In this document: positions 32,240 through 44,800 of the stretch, piece by piece
How positions within the stretch are numbered: position 1 is the first letter of the stretch
Layout of the letters: the number at the start of each line of letters is the position of its first letter
DNA from: Pelecanus crispus
Lineage: Eukaryota > Chordata > Aves > Pelecaniformes > Pelecanidae
Assembly (NCBI RefSeq): GCF_030463565.1
Contig: NC_134643.1
Span: forward strand, 215,998,583-216,062,582
Reading direction: 5' to 3'
Length of the DNA stretch: 64,000 nucleotides
Program-made: the position numbers and the translations under genes
Notes under the pieces: generated by a model
Databases searched by the model: none
Told to the model about the DNA's origin: nothing
Seen by the model: the letters and a program-made list of their open reading frames with translations, nothing else

Positions 32240-32834
32240 CTTATCAGTTAGAAGTGCAGCAAATTTGTAACACTTAGAATGTGTTCCATGAATTTCATTG
32301 AATTTCCATGAATCCATGAAATTCAGATATCAATTCTCAATGGGACAGTCCTGGCCCACCAGTAAATGTGGTTACCTTTACAGGAAGTAAAATTTCACTT
32401 ATTGACCCGGGGCCATGAGAAATCACTTCAAGAAACCTAAGCTGTTTTAAAGCCCCAGTTAAATGAGCAGTTTTACCCCATGATTCAGTTTGTATGCTTT
32501 CAGTAAAGTGGCAAAAAGGAGCTTCAGTTTTAATCCATGTTCCTCTTAGTACTTTGTTTATATTATGACAAGAAGCAAAAGCTAAGGCCTTCCAAACTTT
32601 CAGTGTTTGAATGTTCCTGTGATGGAACAGTTTAACCCAGGAGGATAAAGCAAATGACCAGATTCATCAGAGACAACACAAAGTGACACCAGTATTCATA
32701 TACCAGTGTTGCCTTTGTACAGATACTACAGGGAAATAGCTATAACCCTATTGAGGGTTGCCAAATACACTAACCACAAACCACATCCAACTAAGGACAT
32801 CTCCTGAATTGAACATAGTTGAAGGAGGGAGCTT
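32240..32834. other. Intergenic DNA, nothing recognised
   Basis: About 600 bp between an old and a younger CR1. A short direct repeat of CATGAATTTCATTGAATTTCC type occurs at about 32287-32320. Confidence 0.5.
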
Positions 32835-34721
32835 TTGTGGGGACTCAGGGAAAAAAGGAGAGTCTACCGCCTTTGGAAGAAGGGGTGGACAACTCAGGAA
32901 GAGTACAGGGATCTTGTTAGGTCATGCAGGGAGGAAATTAGAAAAGCAAAAGCCCAGCAAGAACTCAACCTGGCCACTGTTGCAAAAGATAATAAAAAAT
33001 GTTTTTATAAGTACATCAAAAATAAAAGGACAGCCAAGGAGAATCTCCATCCCTTGCTGGATGTGGGAGGGAACATTGTCACCGAGGACAAGGAAAAGGC
33101 TGAGGTACTTAACGCCTTCTTTGCCTCTGTCTTTAACAGCCAGACCGGTCATCCCCAGGGTACTCAGCCCCCTGAGCTGGAAGACAGGGACGGGGACCAG
33201 AATGGAGCTCTCATAATCCAGGAGGAAGCAGTTAATGACCTGCTACGCCACCTGGATGCTCACAAGTCTATGGGGCCGGATGGGATCCACCCGAGAGTAT
33301 TGAGGGAGCTGGCAGAGGAGCTTTCCAAGCCATGTTCCGTCATCTATTGGCAGTCCTGGTTAACAGGGGAGGTCCCTGATGACTGAAGGCTTGCCAATGT
33401 GACGCCCAGAATCTACAAGAAGAGCCGGAAGGAGGACCCAGGAAACTACAGGCCTGTCAGCCTGACCTCGGTGCCGGGAAAGGTTATGGAGTGGTTCATA
33501 TTGAGTGAACTCAACAGGCAAGTGGAGATCAACCAGGGGATCAGGCCCAGCCAGCATGGGTTCATGAAAGGCAGGTCCTGCTTGACCAACCTGATTTCCT
33601 TTTATGACCTGGTGACCTGCCTAGTGGATGAGGGAAAGTCTGTGGACATCATTTACCTGGACTTTAGCAAGGCCTTTGACATGGTCTCCCATGGCATTCT
33701 CCTTGGGAAGCTGGCAGCTCATGGCTTGGACAGGTGTAGTCTTTGCTGGGTAGAAAACTGGTTGGGTGGCCAAGCCCAGAGGGTTGTGGTAAATGGAGTT
33801 AAGTCCAGTTGGCGGCCGGTCATGAGCGGTGTTTCCCAGGGCTCAGTTTTGGGGCCAAGCTTGTTTAATATCTTTATTAATGATCTGGATGAGGGGATTG
33901 AGTGTGCCGTCAGTAAGTTTGCAGATGACACCAAACTGGGTGGGAGTGTTGATCTGCTGGAGGGTAGGATGGCCCTGCAGAGGGACCTGGACAGGCTGGA
34001 CTGATGGGCCAAGGCCAATTGTATGAGGTTCAACAAGGCCAAGTGCCGGGTCCTGCACTTGGGTCACAACAACCCCATGCAACACTACAGGCTTGGGGAA
34101 GAGTGGCTGGAAAGCTGCCTGGCTGAAAAGGATGTGGGGGTGTTGGTAGACAGCCGGCTGAACATGAGCCAGCAGTGTGCCCAGGTGGCCAAGAAGGCCA
34201 ACAGCATTCTGGCTTGTTTCAGGAATAGTGTGGCCAGCAGGAGCAGGGAGGTGATTGTCCCCCTGTACTCGGCACTGGTGAGGTCACACCTGGAATACTG
34301 TGTCCAGTTTTGGGCCCCTCAGTACAAGAAAGACATTGAGGTGCTGGAGCGTGTTCAGAGGCGGGCAACAAAGCTGGTGAAGGGTCTGGAGCACAGGCCT
34401 TATGAGGAGTGGCTGAGGGAACTGGGGTTGTTTAGCCTGGAGAAGAGGAGGCTGAGGGGAGACCTTATTGCTCTCTACAGTTACCTGAAAGGATGTTGTA
34501 GTGAGGTGGGTGTTGGTCTCTTCTCCCAAGTAGTTAGCAATAGGATGAGAGGAAATGGGCTCAAGCTGCACCAGGGGAGGTTTAGGTTGGATATTAGGAA
34601 AAATTTCTTTATGGAAAGGGTGGTCAAGCATTGGAACAGGCTGCCCAGAGAAGTGGTGGAGTCACCGTCCCTGGAAGAGTTCAAAAAACGGGTAGACATG
34701 GCACTTTGGGGCATGGTTTAG
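32835..34721 (+). pseudogene. CR1 ORF2 reverse transcriptase remnant with two TGA stops
   Basis: One frame runs from VYRLWKKGWTTQEEYRD through the reverse-transcriptase blocks [48 protein letters not shown] and the catalytic FADDTKLGG, to the C-terminal [17 protein letters not shown] and [17 protein letters not shown]. It is broken only by TGA at 33384-33386 and TGA at 34002-34004, both in the same frame as the rest. There is no ATG at the truncated start. It is not expected to be active. Confidence 0.93.
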
Positions 34722-34833
34722 TCTAGTCTACCCTTGATTGGTTTACTGTGGACTTGGGAATGTTAGGTTAATGGTTGGACTGGATGATCTTAAAGGTCTT
34801 TTCCAACCTAAATGATTCTATGATTCTATGAAG
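32835..34833 (+). mobile_element. CR1 LINE, 5'-truncated, relatively young
   Basis: Two kilobases of ORF2 and 3' UTR on the plus strand. The 3' end is the CR1 motif GATCTTAAAGGTCTTTTCC followed by GATTCTATGATTCTATGA. The endonuclease and ORF1 are missing because of 5' truncation. The whole ORF2 remnant stays in one frame with only two internal stops, the best preserved LINE coding sequence in the window. Confidence 0.95.
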
Positions 34834-37800
34834 GCTGAGACTACTGGTGGGAAGTGTCATACATGCTCACCATGGTATTGCCCTTCTGTGGGCACACATT
34901 TATTGCCACTGAGGGTCTTTCAACCCCCCACACCACACCTCCGTGCCCCCAAGAATTATTGGTCTTTTGCAGATGCTGGACATGGTTTATATCTTTTTGG
35001 AGACACCTATGGTTGGGCCACAGCAGCCAGAGATTGCTGTGTATTAGCCTTGTGTGGACTTTAGAAGTGGAGCAGGCATGCACTGGGGTTTCCATAGGTG
35101 TTCCAAGTCCTCACACAGCTTTTGAGTCCAGGTGGACCTTTTACCTGAGCTATTATGGCCTTTTCTACAGTCTTACGCATGTAGGCAAAACCCCGGCCAG
35201 TACTGTCCTTAAATGGATTAAAGTCTTACTCCTCTACTTCAGTCTTTCTTTTTTCCAGTGTATTTAATTCCAAAACAATAGGTCATATTTTTTTGCAGTT
35301 GGAAAGAAAAAACTCAAAACTTGATTTTTATTTTGAGAGTAGCATGGTGATCAGTAATAAATTTGTCAGCACTGCAGTATGTCCCCAGCTTAGCCACAGA
35401 CTTTTAGTGTAACCTAGTTTCTGAGTTCCTGTTGTAAATAGATTGATTTGGTTCACTGAGAGTTAAGTATTTCCATACTGAGCTAAATTCTAATTATCTC
35501 TTACACTTTAAGTACTCCATTTATTTTGGAAGACAATAGTACGTAACTTAGCAAAAGGGCAGCAAAATTATTGCAATATTAATAAAAATGCATCACAACA
35601 GTTGTGGAATAAACTATTAGGCTTTAAATCAGAGAAGTAATTACAGGCCTATTATCCAATATGGCTACAGCTGCTCTGTGTATTTATACACACAATTGCT
35701 TTCAGATATACACCAGGAGGATTAGAATGAAATAAAACCCATGAAAGAAAGTATTTATCCAGGGAGTTAGAGTAAAAGCAAAGATTTCCTTTCCATACCA
35801 AGAAAAATGGAACCAAGCAGCTGCTCAGTTATTTTGGATTCTTGTTCTTGCTTGACAATGATTAAAAATGTTAAGAGCACCAAAATGACATGTCAAGATA
35901 ATAAATGATGTTTTCTTTGTGAGCAGCATCTGTCATCAGAATTTCTGTTCCTCTCAGCAGTATTTGGCTACTTATCAGAAATTCCTCCTTCCAATAAGGA
36001 TTACATTACATTTGCTGTTTCACATAAATCTTTTTTTTTTCCCCTGGATATTGATAACTTTTTCATTGTAAAACTCTGGAAATCCAAAGGGGGAAATGAG
36101 GAAAATGATCAGTAATAAGGGATCTCACAAACTGTCCATTTTAACTGAGTGAAAATCCAAAGCCCAAGTAGACGAAATGTTCATAGGTTTTTAGGAAATC
36201 ATTACCAATATGGCTATGAAGTCCATTTTGGTCTGACAGCCAATTTCCTGCATTTCTGTTGTGGCCATGCACACATTTTTCTACCATGCTTCTCTTCTCC
36301 AATGTGATATTCAATTGCATTCTAGCCTAATTCACAAGTTACACTTATTTACTGGTCATATTGCACTTGGGCTCAGGGTAGTTTCTGTGGGCACAGGAGG
36401 GTGTTTTAGCCATTCTAATCTGCTTTCAGAGAAAGTTAAAAAAACCTAAACTAACTTCTTTGAGGAGTAAAGTTTTTATGTTACAGTCAGGAATTGGGAG
36501 AGGGCAAAAGATGAAAAGAGACTGTATGCCTGGCGGCAATTTCATAATCAGCCCCGCTGCAGAGTTATCTAGCTTTTGCTTGCGCTGCATTTGCAGGACG
36601 GAGGCATTGCCACTGTGTGCTTTAGGAAGTGATGCAACATAATATGCCTGGAATAACAAACCATCCAATCTCCTCAGGCAGAGAGAGTACAGGGAAGATG
36701 AATGCCTCCGCTTATCACAGCCACCACAGGCATGCTGGCTCCTGACAGCACCATCTTACTGTGTCCAGAACGGTGGCTCCCAGGCAATTTGCTCTTCTCT
36801 GTGCCTAGAAGATCTAAGTAGCTTAGCTTTGAAAATCGTTTGTAGGACAAAAGTTGGTGTCCTGGGATCCTGCTCTGACAGAAAGCCATGCTATAATTGA
36901 CACCATGAGCCCAATCTGAAGACAAGAAGAACCCTCTTGGTGTGAGTAAGAGAAACCACATAGCAATAGGTGGTGGTGCAGAGGTGGTTTGTTAGGGGGA
37001 TAGCTGCACAGATGGAGGGCACGCGGGAGGAACCAGGCATCAGGATGTGAAGGGAAGGGCATATGCAGGCAGCTGGCTGGTGAGCCACCTTGCATTTGTG
37101 CATTGGTCCCACATCAATGCCAGCATCACTACTCAGGTTTGTACATAGCAGCCCCCACTGCTATGACTCACCCAGGTCATGGCCAGAATCTCCAACCAGC
37201 CAAAATACTGCAGAGAAAACAGCTCCTTCAACTTGACTATTGTTTCCTCCTTGAACCTTATTTTAGTTAAAGCTGCCTTTTCATACATAGCCTCAGTGTG
37301 GTTTCCCAGGGCTATCCTTTCCCTTCATTTCATCCTACATCTTTGTTTATATATTGTTCTGCTTCTTCATCCAGACAGGAAAGCAAAGGTTAGAAAGAGG
37401 ACAAGAATGCAAGTAGGGACTGATGCAAGGTCCAGCCTTTCAGGAAAAAGGAAACAAGAATATTGAGATGGCAATAACAAAAAGACCCAAGTAAGCATGG
37501 AGATGTCTTACTGCTGGACAGAACTGACAGCTTCTGCCTCACTGCTTCCTGGCTGGTGGAGACTTGCTGTTTGCCTATCAGGTTGCTCAGTGCTCCAGGT
37601 AGGAGGGCAGGAAAATACAACAGAAAAAACACAGCTCAATGATTTCCACCTTTCCTGGCAAATAACGAAAGAAGGTGTAGGAGTACAATTTCTTTGTGTT
37701 TTGATACCATTCTGTGAGGGGCGGGGGGGAGATTTTGGAAGGGCCTTAAATCAACAGGGAGAAGGATGCTTTTGATGGCCACTGAGGCAGCTAACCAGCA

Positions 37801-40800
37801 GAAGAGCATTTCATGGGAGACATTTTTTTGGACTGGATAAGTTTGAGATGAGTAAGTCAATGTATATTATTTCAGTGTTGCCTATCACATACTAGATACT
37901 CAGCTACACTTTCTTAAGAGTTTTAAATTGTTGTGCATTACTTCACAACTCAAAAGTGGTGTTGACAACATGTTGGAAGACAGTTAAAAGGTCAGCTGAG
38001 ATATGGTAACTTGTTAAGGCATTCTGACTTGGTTACAGTCAATTATATAGCCATAACTTAAAATACACAGCTTGAATTTTGTTAAGTTTCTCAGGACCAT
38101 CATGGAACCAGGATGGGTAACTCTGCATTGTTTACCTGCAAGCCTTCAAGTGCTTATCAACACTTACAAATTAAATAGGTAGATGATCTCCTTCCAAATC
38201 CTGAAACCCCATATTGACACCAAGTTTTTCAAGAGGCCATAATCCTGAAATTCAGTGAAACATATGTACATAACTCAATTCAGCCCTGTGCAAAACTCAG
38301 TAACTGGCTTCTGCTGTTGAGGCCCATTAGACTGTGGCAGTGTCTTTGTGAGCGCTTACACAGCAGTTAGCACAATAGTTCTGTGGGATACAGCAGGAAC
38401 ACCTTACACAACAGTTTTCCTTATAACAAATCTCAAGATGTCATCGTCATATCACTGCAACACATATTCTAATTTGAGGACCTAGCTGAATACCCCTGCA
38501 CTGGTTGTCTTCTGTGCTGCCAAGAATGTAGCCATTATCCTTCCTCATCTATCTGTGTATGGGAACATGCCAGAGCCCTTTTTGTTATCTAAAACATTTA
38601 GAGTCAGTGCTTCTATTGAGTGCTTTTGAAGTTTGAAGTTTTTCTCTCTTCCTTAGTTCCTGTAAACAATGAGTAATTTGCCTTCACATGATAAACTCCA
38701 TTGCCCCCTAAAATCAGTCTCCTGTGAAGAAACCACGTCAAAGCAGTGATCTAATGTCAAAGCAGTGATCTAATGTCAAAAACATCTCCGGCTCAAGAAA
38801 CTAGAGCAAACAAGAGAGAGGGAAAAAAAGAAAAAGAAAAAAACACCTTCTCTGGCAATTTGGAGGAGAATTTCTTTCTTCCTACAGGGTGCATGATGAG
38901 TAATTCCTTTGCAAATGCCAAATTCCCTTGGAAAATGTTTTGGAGTAATATTGTTGAAATCTTATGCTTTCAGTATGGCAGTCAATATAATGAAATGTCC
39001 CTCAATTAAAAATACAATTTAAGAAAGAAAAAAAGTGGGCAGTGAAATAAGAAAGAAGTATTACAAGTGAGAGATTAGTGCCCATAAATCAGCCCCCTCT
39101 CCCTCAATGGTTACTAGCCAAGTTCAGCACTGTTGCAGCTCTCGTGCCCACCTGCACACCTTGGCTGAGCGGGGCAGGAGTCCTGCGGTGGTGTTCACAA
39201 GGCAGATGCAGACCGTGGGATTTCTCCAGGCAGGGTCTGCTCAGCACCAAAGGGAATTTTGTATCTCTCAGACTTTTCATTTCCTCTCTATGTGAATTTG
39301 GGTGGGGTTTTTTTTAAATAATAGAAGGGATACATTTTGCCCACATTGACTGGCTTTCTTTTTACCTCAGACTAAACAACTTTGTTGGGTGATCTGTCAG
39401 TTCTGTAACTTTTACCTGAACCACAGCTTATCTTTTAGAAAGACAGATGGAGACTGGTTTAAGAACAGATCAGAGTGATCTAAAGATATCCAGGGATGGA
39501 CACTCAATCCAAGCTCTAAGTGAGTGATTTTTAGATGTTAATTTTCTGCCTTACTACAGATCTAGTCTGAAATAGACAATTTTTTGTTTTCTTTGGTAAT
39601 TTTAACCCTTTTTTGATTACTAAATAGAGCTCCCAAAATTGTGTTTTGTCACTAAGGTTTGGATCCCAACTCTCAAATCAGTCTTGTAGCTTTTTCTGAA
39701 TGCTTTGCAGCTTTCAGCATCCCTTTTTGAACTGTCAGGATTTGAATGAGTCTTAGTAAAGCTGGAAATATCATCTGCCTATGTCCATTTGGTATTTCCA
39801 GTCTTACACAGCCAAAGATTGTTTCTCAGCCATAGATCAAGCTCCTACCATCACATTTAAAGTGCTTATTCAAAGGATTATCTACTGCATTATTTCTGAG
39901 TTCTGTTTACTGAGACACAATACCAACTCACAGTTCCTCTGACTTGTAGAAGAGATCTATATTCACTTGTCTGAGATAAATTACTTTACTTGTATTAAAA
40001 AAGTGCATCCTTCTGAAATAGTCCTTGTTTGCTGTATGTTCCATTCTGCTCCAGCCAGCTTCCATAATTATTTACCATTCACATAACAGTTCTTTGTCAT
40101 TGCACTATCTATCAATTATACAAGCAAAGATTTTTATACATTTCCAGACCATTTTTTAAAAGTGAGATTGGGCCAAGAAGGTGGCTCTTCTATGCTCTTC
40201 TGGAAGCATGTTTACTGGATTGATGATCCACAACTGTTTCATTTAATACTACAAGTCTGATTTTTAAGCTATTTAAGATGAACTTCTGCAACTTTCTTTT
40301 TTTTTTTATAATGCTAGTATTTTTTTCACCCAGTTGTGTCAGCCTCTGCAGCCTCATTCAACTCTAAATGCTGCATATATCAGCCTTCCCATGGATTTTA
40401 GTTGAGACCTCGTTCAGGCTGAGCTCCAGCTTTGCCCATGTTAGTTGCCATATGCCCACTGAACTTCACAGTAGACTAATAGGTAGTGGCCATATCTTCA
40501 AAACTTACCATACTAAGGAGGAACGTGGCAACTCTACACTCAGAAAGCAGGGAATGTCAAACTCCATATGCTGCAGGGTTTGGAGTTCAGCCACAGAACT
40601 GGATGGAGATGGCCATGGTCAATGCTTTCTGGTTGGATGAAAACTGCTGCCTGAGTTCATGTGAATTATCGAAATTGCAGGGAAGAAGGAAGCAAAGAGA
40701 TGATTGTGGTGTTCTTAATTACCATGCACCTGCCATTGCAGCCCAACAGCACTGCCATTTAAATCGTGACTATCATTCAATTCCCCCTCAAGCAGAAAAG

Positions 40801-41539
40801 GAATAGGAGGAATGTGGGAAACACGCTTTTTCAAGGAGTTGCCTAAATACACACAACTGAACATGCAGTCTTCTAAGTCAAAGATGTAGGTATGAGGCTG
40901 CCAAATTTGGCACAGGATCTATAGTCCTGTGCCAGATCTGTCCTTCCACACCAGAGACATGGTGGGATAACTGTCATCTGAAATGACACTAGAGCACTAT
41001 ATGTAAGTAACTGAATCCTATCATAATCTTATTCAAATGTGGGTGCCAGGTTACTTGCCAGAGCACTGAAGGTCTCAGAAACTTTGCTCAGAGGTAGCAC
41101 AGCACTCTTTAGGGTAGTAAAAGCTGTAACAAGATGTGGCAAGTGACTCAGTGCTAGCCTGGCCTGTCTTTTAACCAGGCATTTAGGACAATATATGGCA
41201 ATTGTTGCAGAAGATAATGAGAAGTTTTCTTATCATGGTAAAAAGAAGAAAATACCAGGATCTCAGGGGAAGGAGCAAGAGGAACTGCTAAGTATTGGCA
41301 CTGTGGCTAAGACAGTGTCTGCATGGAGGGGAGCAAGAGAGTAAACAATGAAATGATGGCACTGTGTTGGGCATAAATTGCAGGGTTTCAGTGGCATGGA
41401 GGTTCAGGGGTGATCTGTGTGAAAGCAGGTCAGGGCCTACCCTGTGCTGGTCACAGCTGGTTCCATTCAGCTCTGAAGATGGTGCAAACAACTAATCAGG
41501 TGCCAAAGCCTCATGCTCAAGCATATTTAAGGGAAAGTG
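34834..41539. other. Unique intergenic DNA; one candidate conserved noncoding segment
   Basis: No coding region or repeat family is recognised over 6.7 kb. At about 35500-36030 the sequence is AT-rich, repeat-free and dense in transcription-factor-like words, including TGACATGTCA (a MEIS/TGIF-type site) and ATTACAGG or TAATTACA words, so an enhancer is possible but unproven. A 19-bp tandem lies at 38737-38780. Confidence 0.4.
38737..38780. repeat. 19-bp tandem repeat, 2.3 copies
   Basis: GTCAAAGCAGTGATCTAAT is repeated exactly twice and followed by a third partial GTCAAA. Confidence 0.95.
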
Positions 41540-41880
41540 TCAGCTGCAAGGGTTAACACAAGTGGGAAGAGACACATGAGGAAACATGGGGAAGGAGATG
41601 TTTTTAGGGTCACAGATGGAGATGTTCTTGGAAAGAGGTGCTCCATGCCAGAAAAGGTACCTCTGAGGGGACTGTAGCTGTGGGTGACCCATGCTGGCTT
41701 ATGGACACCCCTGAGGGACTGCAGCTTGTGAAAGAGGTGTTCCCCTAGGTTTTTGTTTGGTTGGTTATGTTTTTCTCTGTTTTTTTCCCTTGCTACATGA
41801 ATCAGTAATCAAAAGTTTGTGTTAACTAGCAATGAATTAAATTAAATAAAATTCCCTCAGTAGAGACTGCTTTGAACATG
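41540..41880 (+). repeat. Probable decayed LTR fragment
   Basis: Words such as GAGGTGCTCCATGCC, GACCCATGCTGG, CCTGAGGGACTGCAGC and GCAATGAATTAAATTAAAT echo, in the same order, the solo LTR at 24871-26006 (GAGGTGCTCCAGGC, CCCACGCTGG, GAAGGACTGCA, GCAATAAATTAAAC). The ends are not definable. It is likely an older relative of that LTR family. Confidence 0.45.
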
Positions 41881-44800
41881 ACAGCCTCTTTATTATCACC
41901 AGCTGAAGCAATGCAGGTCTCTGTGTTCTCTAGACTTTTGTCTGGGGAGTGCTGCTCCACACCTAGCTACGTGCAGCCAAAGGGAATAAGCTGCCAGGGG
42001 GACAGAGGCTGTAGTGCAGTGGCAAACCTTTCTTTGAAGAGGGTGACCAAACTGCAATATACAACACTCCAGCTGACACGGCCTTCAGGTACTTTTAAAG
42101 GTGAATGATTTTGTTCTCCTGAACTTATTTCAGTTTGCTATTACTCACAAGTCATTTTTTCATTAAATGGCTTCAATTTATCACTGAATAATAATAATCA
42201 ATGGAATTAAAATAGCCTTACTTCTGGCCTAGGAAAAAATGATGCCATTCTCCAAAATGATTGGGCTGTATAACACACACAAAGCCTGGCTCTTAGCAGT
42301 ATTACAGTGTTGTATTTTCCTGCAATCCTGCAGCACTGCTGTCCTCTTCGTACCTCTGGCTCTGCTGTGTTCTGAAGAAATCCTGCATCTCTGGGAGGGC
42401 AGGGTAAACTCACATCCTCTTGTCATATCAGAAGTCGCCCATTTTAGCTAATAGGAGATGATTATGGAAATGATAAAACTATGGCCAGTAGCTTTTCTTA
42501 TAAAAAAGGTATGCTTTCTTGGCTGCCTCCAGACTTTCTGTTCTTTGACATAGACTCTTCACAGCTTAGGACCTAGTATGTTGACATAAGACCTCTTGAT
42601 CCAGGGTATCCACTGCTGCTTATCTGAATGGTAGCATCAGCTCTGAGTACATAAGCATCCCACTTCTTGCAGTTACCTTAGTTTGGGCTTGTGTATACCA
42701 TTTACTCACAGGTGGAGGAAGTCCAGCTATTTTCCTGCTCTGGAAACATGAGATTTATGTAGTGAATGTTTGTCCAGGAACCCATACTACTTAGTTCACA
42801 ACTGTAGGTCACTGGAGAAAGCAACATTCCTAAATACTTCCAGGTTTTTAAGAGAGGGAGAGTCAACCTGACTAAACCTGAGTGCTGAGCAGGTCTCCCT
42901 GCCTCCCCAGGTGCACTGGTGCACATCTTGAGTATTGCTGGTTGCATCAGGCTCTGTGTGGTTGCATTCAACAGCAGACAATAATACAGCATCTGTTAGC
43001 AAAACTTTGAAATGGAAAATGGGCCTTAATCAGAGCATTGTCTTCTTACTTTAGGAATAAATTTTTTTTTTTTTTTTAATAGAGTAACAGGGTTTTGAGG
43101 TTTGCATCAATTAGTACTATTAAAACTCAACAGTAAGCAAAGATAATACAAGATGATTTTTCCTGAGGACCTACTAAATAAGATTTATGTTTACAGTAAC
43201 TAATGAAAGGCAGATAATATTTATACATGACAGTGGAGGAATTTCAGTAGAATAGAAAACATATTTTATTTCTTAGGACAGAAAGCACAGAAATAGGTAG
43301 AATCACAGAAAAAAGTAAGTTGGGTCCCTTAAATTCTCCCCATATGTCATATATTCCAGCCCCTGGCCCTCTTAATGGCTCCCTTCTGACCTCTCTCTAG
43401 TTTGCTAATCTCTCTCTCTTGTATGAGTAAATATACTTAAAATAATTACATGAAACAACAATTCCCGATAGCAAATCATGCACTGGTGGTGGAATCCATA
43501 GGATCCAAATAGAAGTTCATGGCTGAGATTTTCATCTGGAATCCTTAATGGTCACTGAAGACAAATAAGCTCTTCTCAGCTGCTGTCCTAAAGTCAACAT
43601 TAACAATAGGTTAGATGACTTTGCATCCTAGATACCTGATGCCAAGGATGACTGATTCAGATGGAGGCACCACCACTGTAGATATCTGAGAGTAGATGAC
43701 AGGAAACTTCCCCCCATGACTGCATTTCGGTCTTTGCTGGGAAGGAAACACAAGGCACACAGTTTTGCACTGGAAGCCCTGCAGGCAGCAGCCCCAGTAC
43801 TCCAGGTATTAATCTTTGACCAAAAAGATGCACAGAAACTGTTAACCCTGCTTTGCTCTGAGACAGTGAATGGCAGAAACTTGGTCTCCTTACAACTTGT
43901 CAATTCACATCTAACATGGAATAGCATATTTAATTTTCCCTAACAAACAATTTCCAGGAGAAAACCTTCCTGCTTCTATTTAGGAAGTGGTAATGCCCCA
44001 ACTGCTGGGTTACAAACATCCCATTCTCAGGGAAACCCCATGAAGTTACTGAAGTTACAAGAGTGACCTGATGTACTTAAAATTAGAACATCAATTCTAT
44101 GTGTATTAAGGCTGAATTACTTGTGCTGCTTGAATCCTCACACGTTGTTTTTTGAAGATATGATCACCTTATAACATTGTGTTAACAGTAATGAATGCAT
44201 TTAATTTTCTATGTTATTTTAAATAAAATAAATTCCTTAAAGTGACTAAAAAAAAAGTTTCCCTTTTTTATTCTCTACATAAATGGCCTTGCAAACACTC
44301 CCACATAACTGCTCAGTAGGTTGTGGCAGGCAGCTGCTTTCCCTGCTTGGCCAGTTTACAGCAGCATTTTTCCCTTGAGAGTGATTCATGACATGTCTGA
44401 GCAAGCCAAGAACTAGCCAAGTGGGACAGCTGGAATTAGCTTCTGTGCAGCTGGTTGTTTGTACCTGCTTTCTTCGCTAGGCAATAGCTTCAGACTAGCT
44501 GTGTCCGCAGAGCTTGGTGGATTTACCCTTAGCTTGTACTGGAGTACATCTCCCGTGGGAGTTGCCAGTGGTTGTCCATTGGCTTTAGTGGGAGCTCAGG
44601 TTAGGTGGGTTGTGGAAAGTTATTCCAAAGATGCTGGAAGCTAAAAGTCATCTTAAACTGACATCTGAAAGAGTTAAACTAAGAGAGGAAGATCTCAACA
44701 TTCATCTTCTGTTACATTTTTCTCACCTTCTCTCCTACAAAACCATGCATGTTTCTCTCTGTAGCCACGAGCCCTTCCTCCAGCGGGCTGATGTGCCTTT

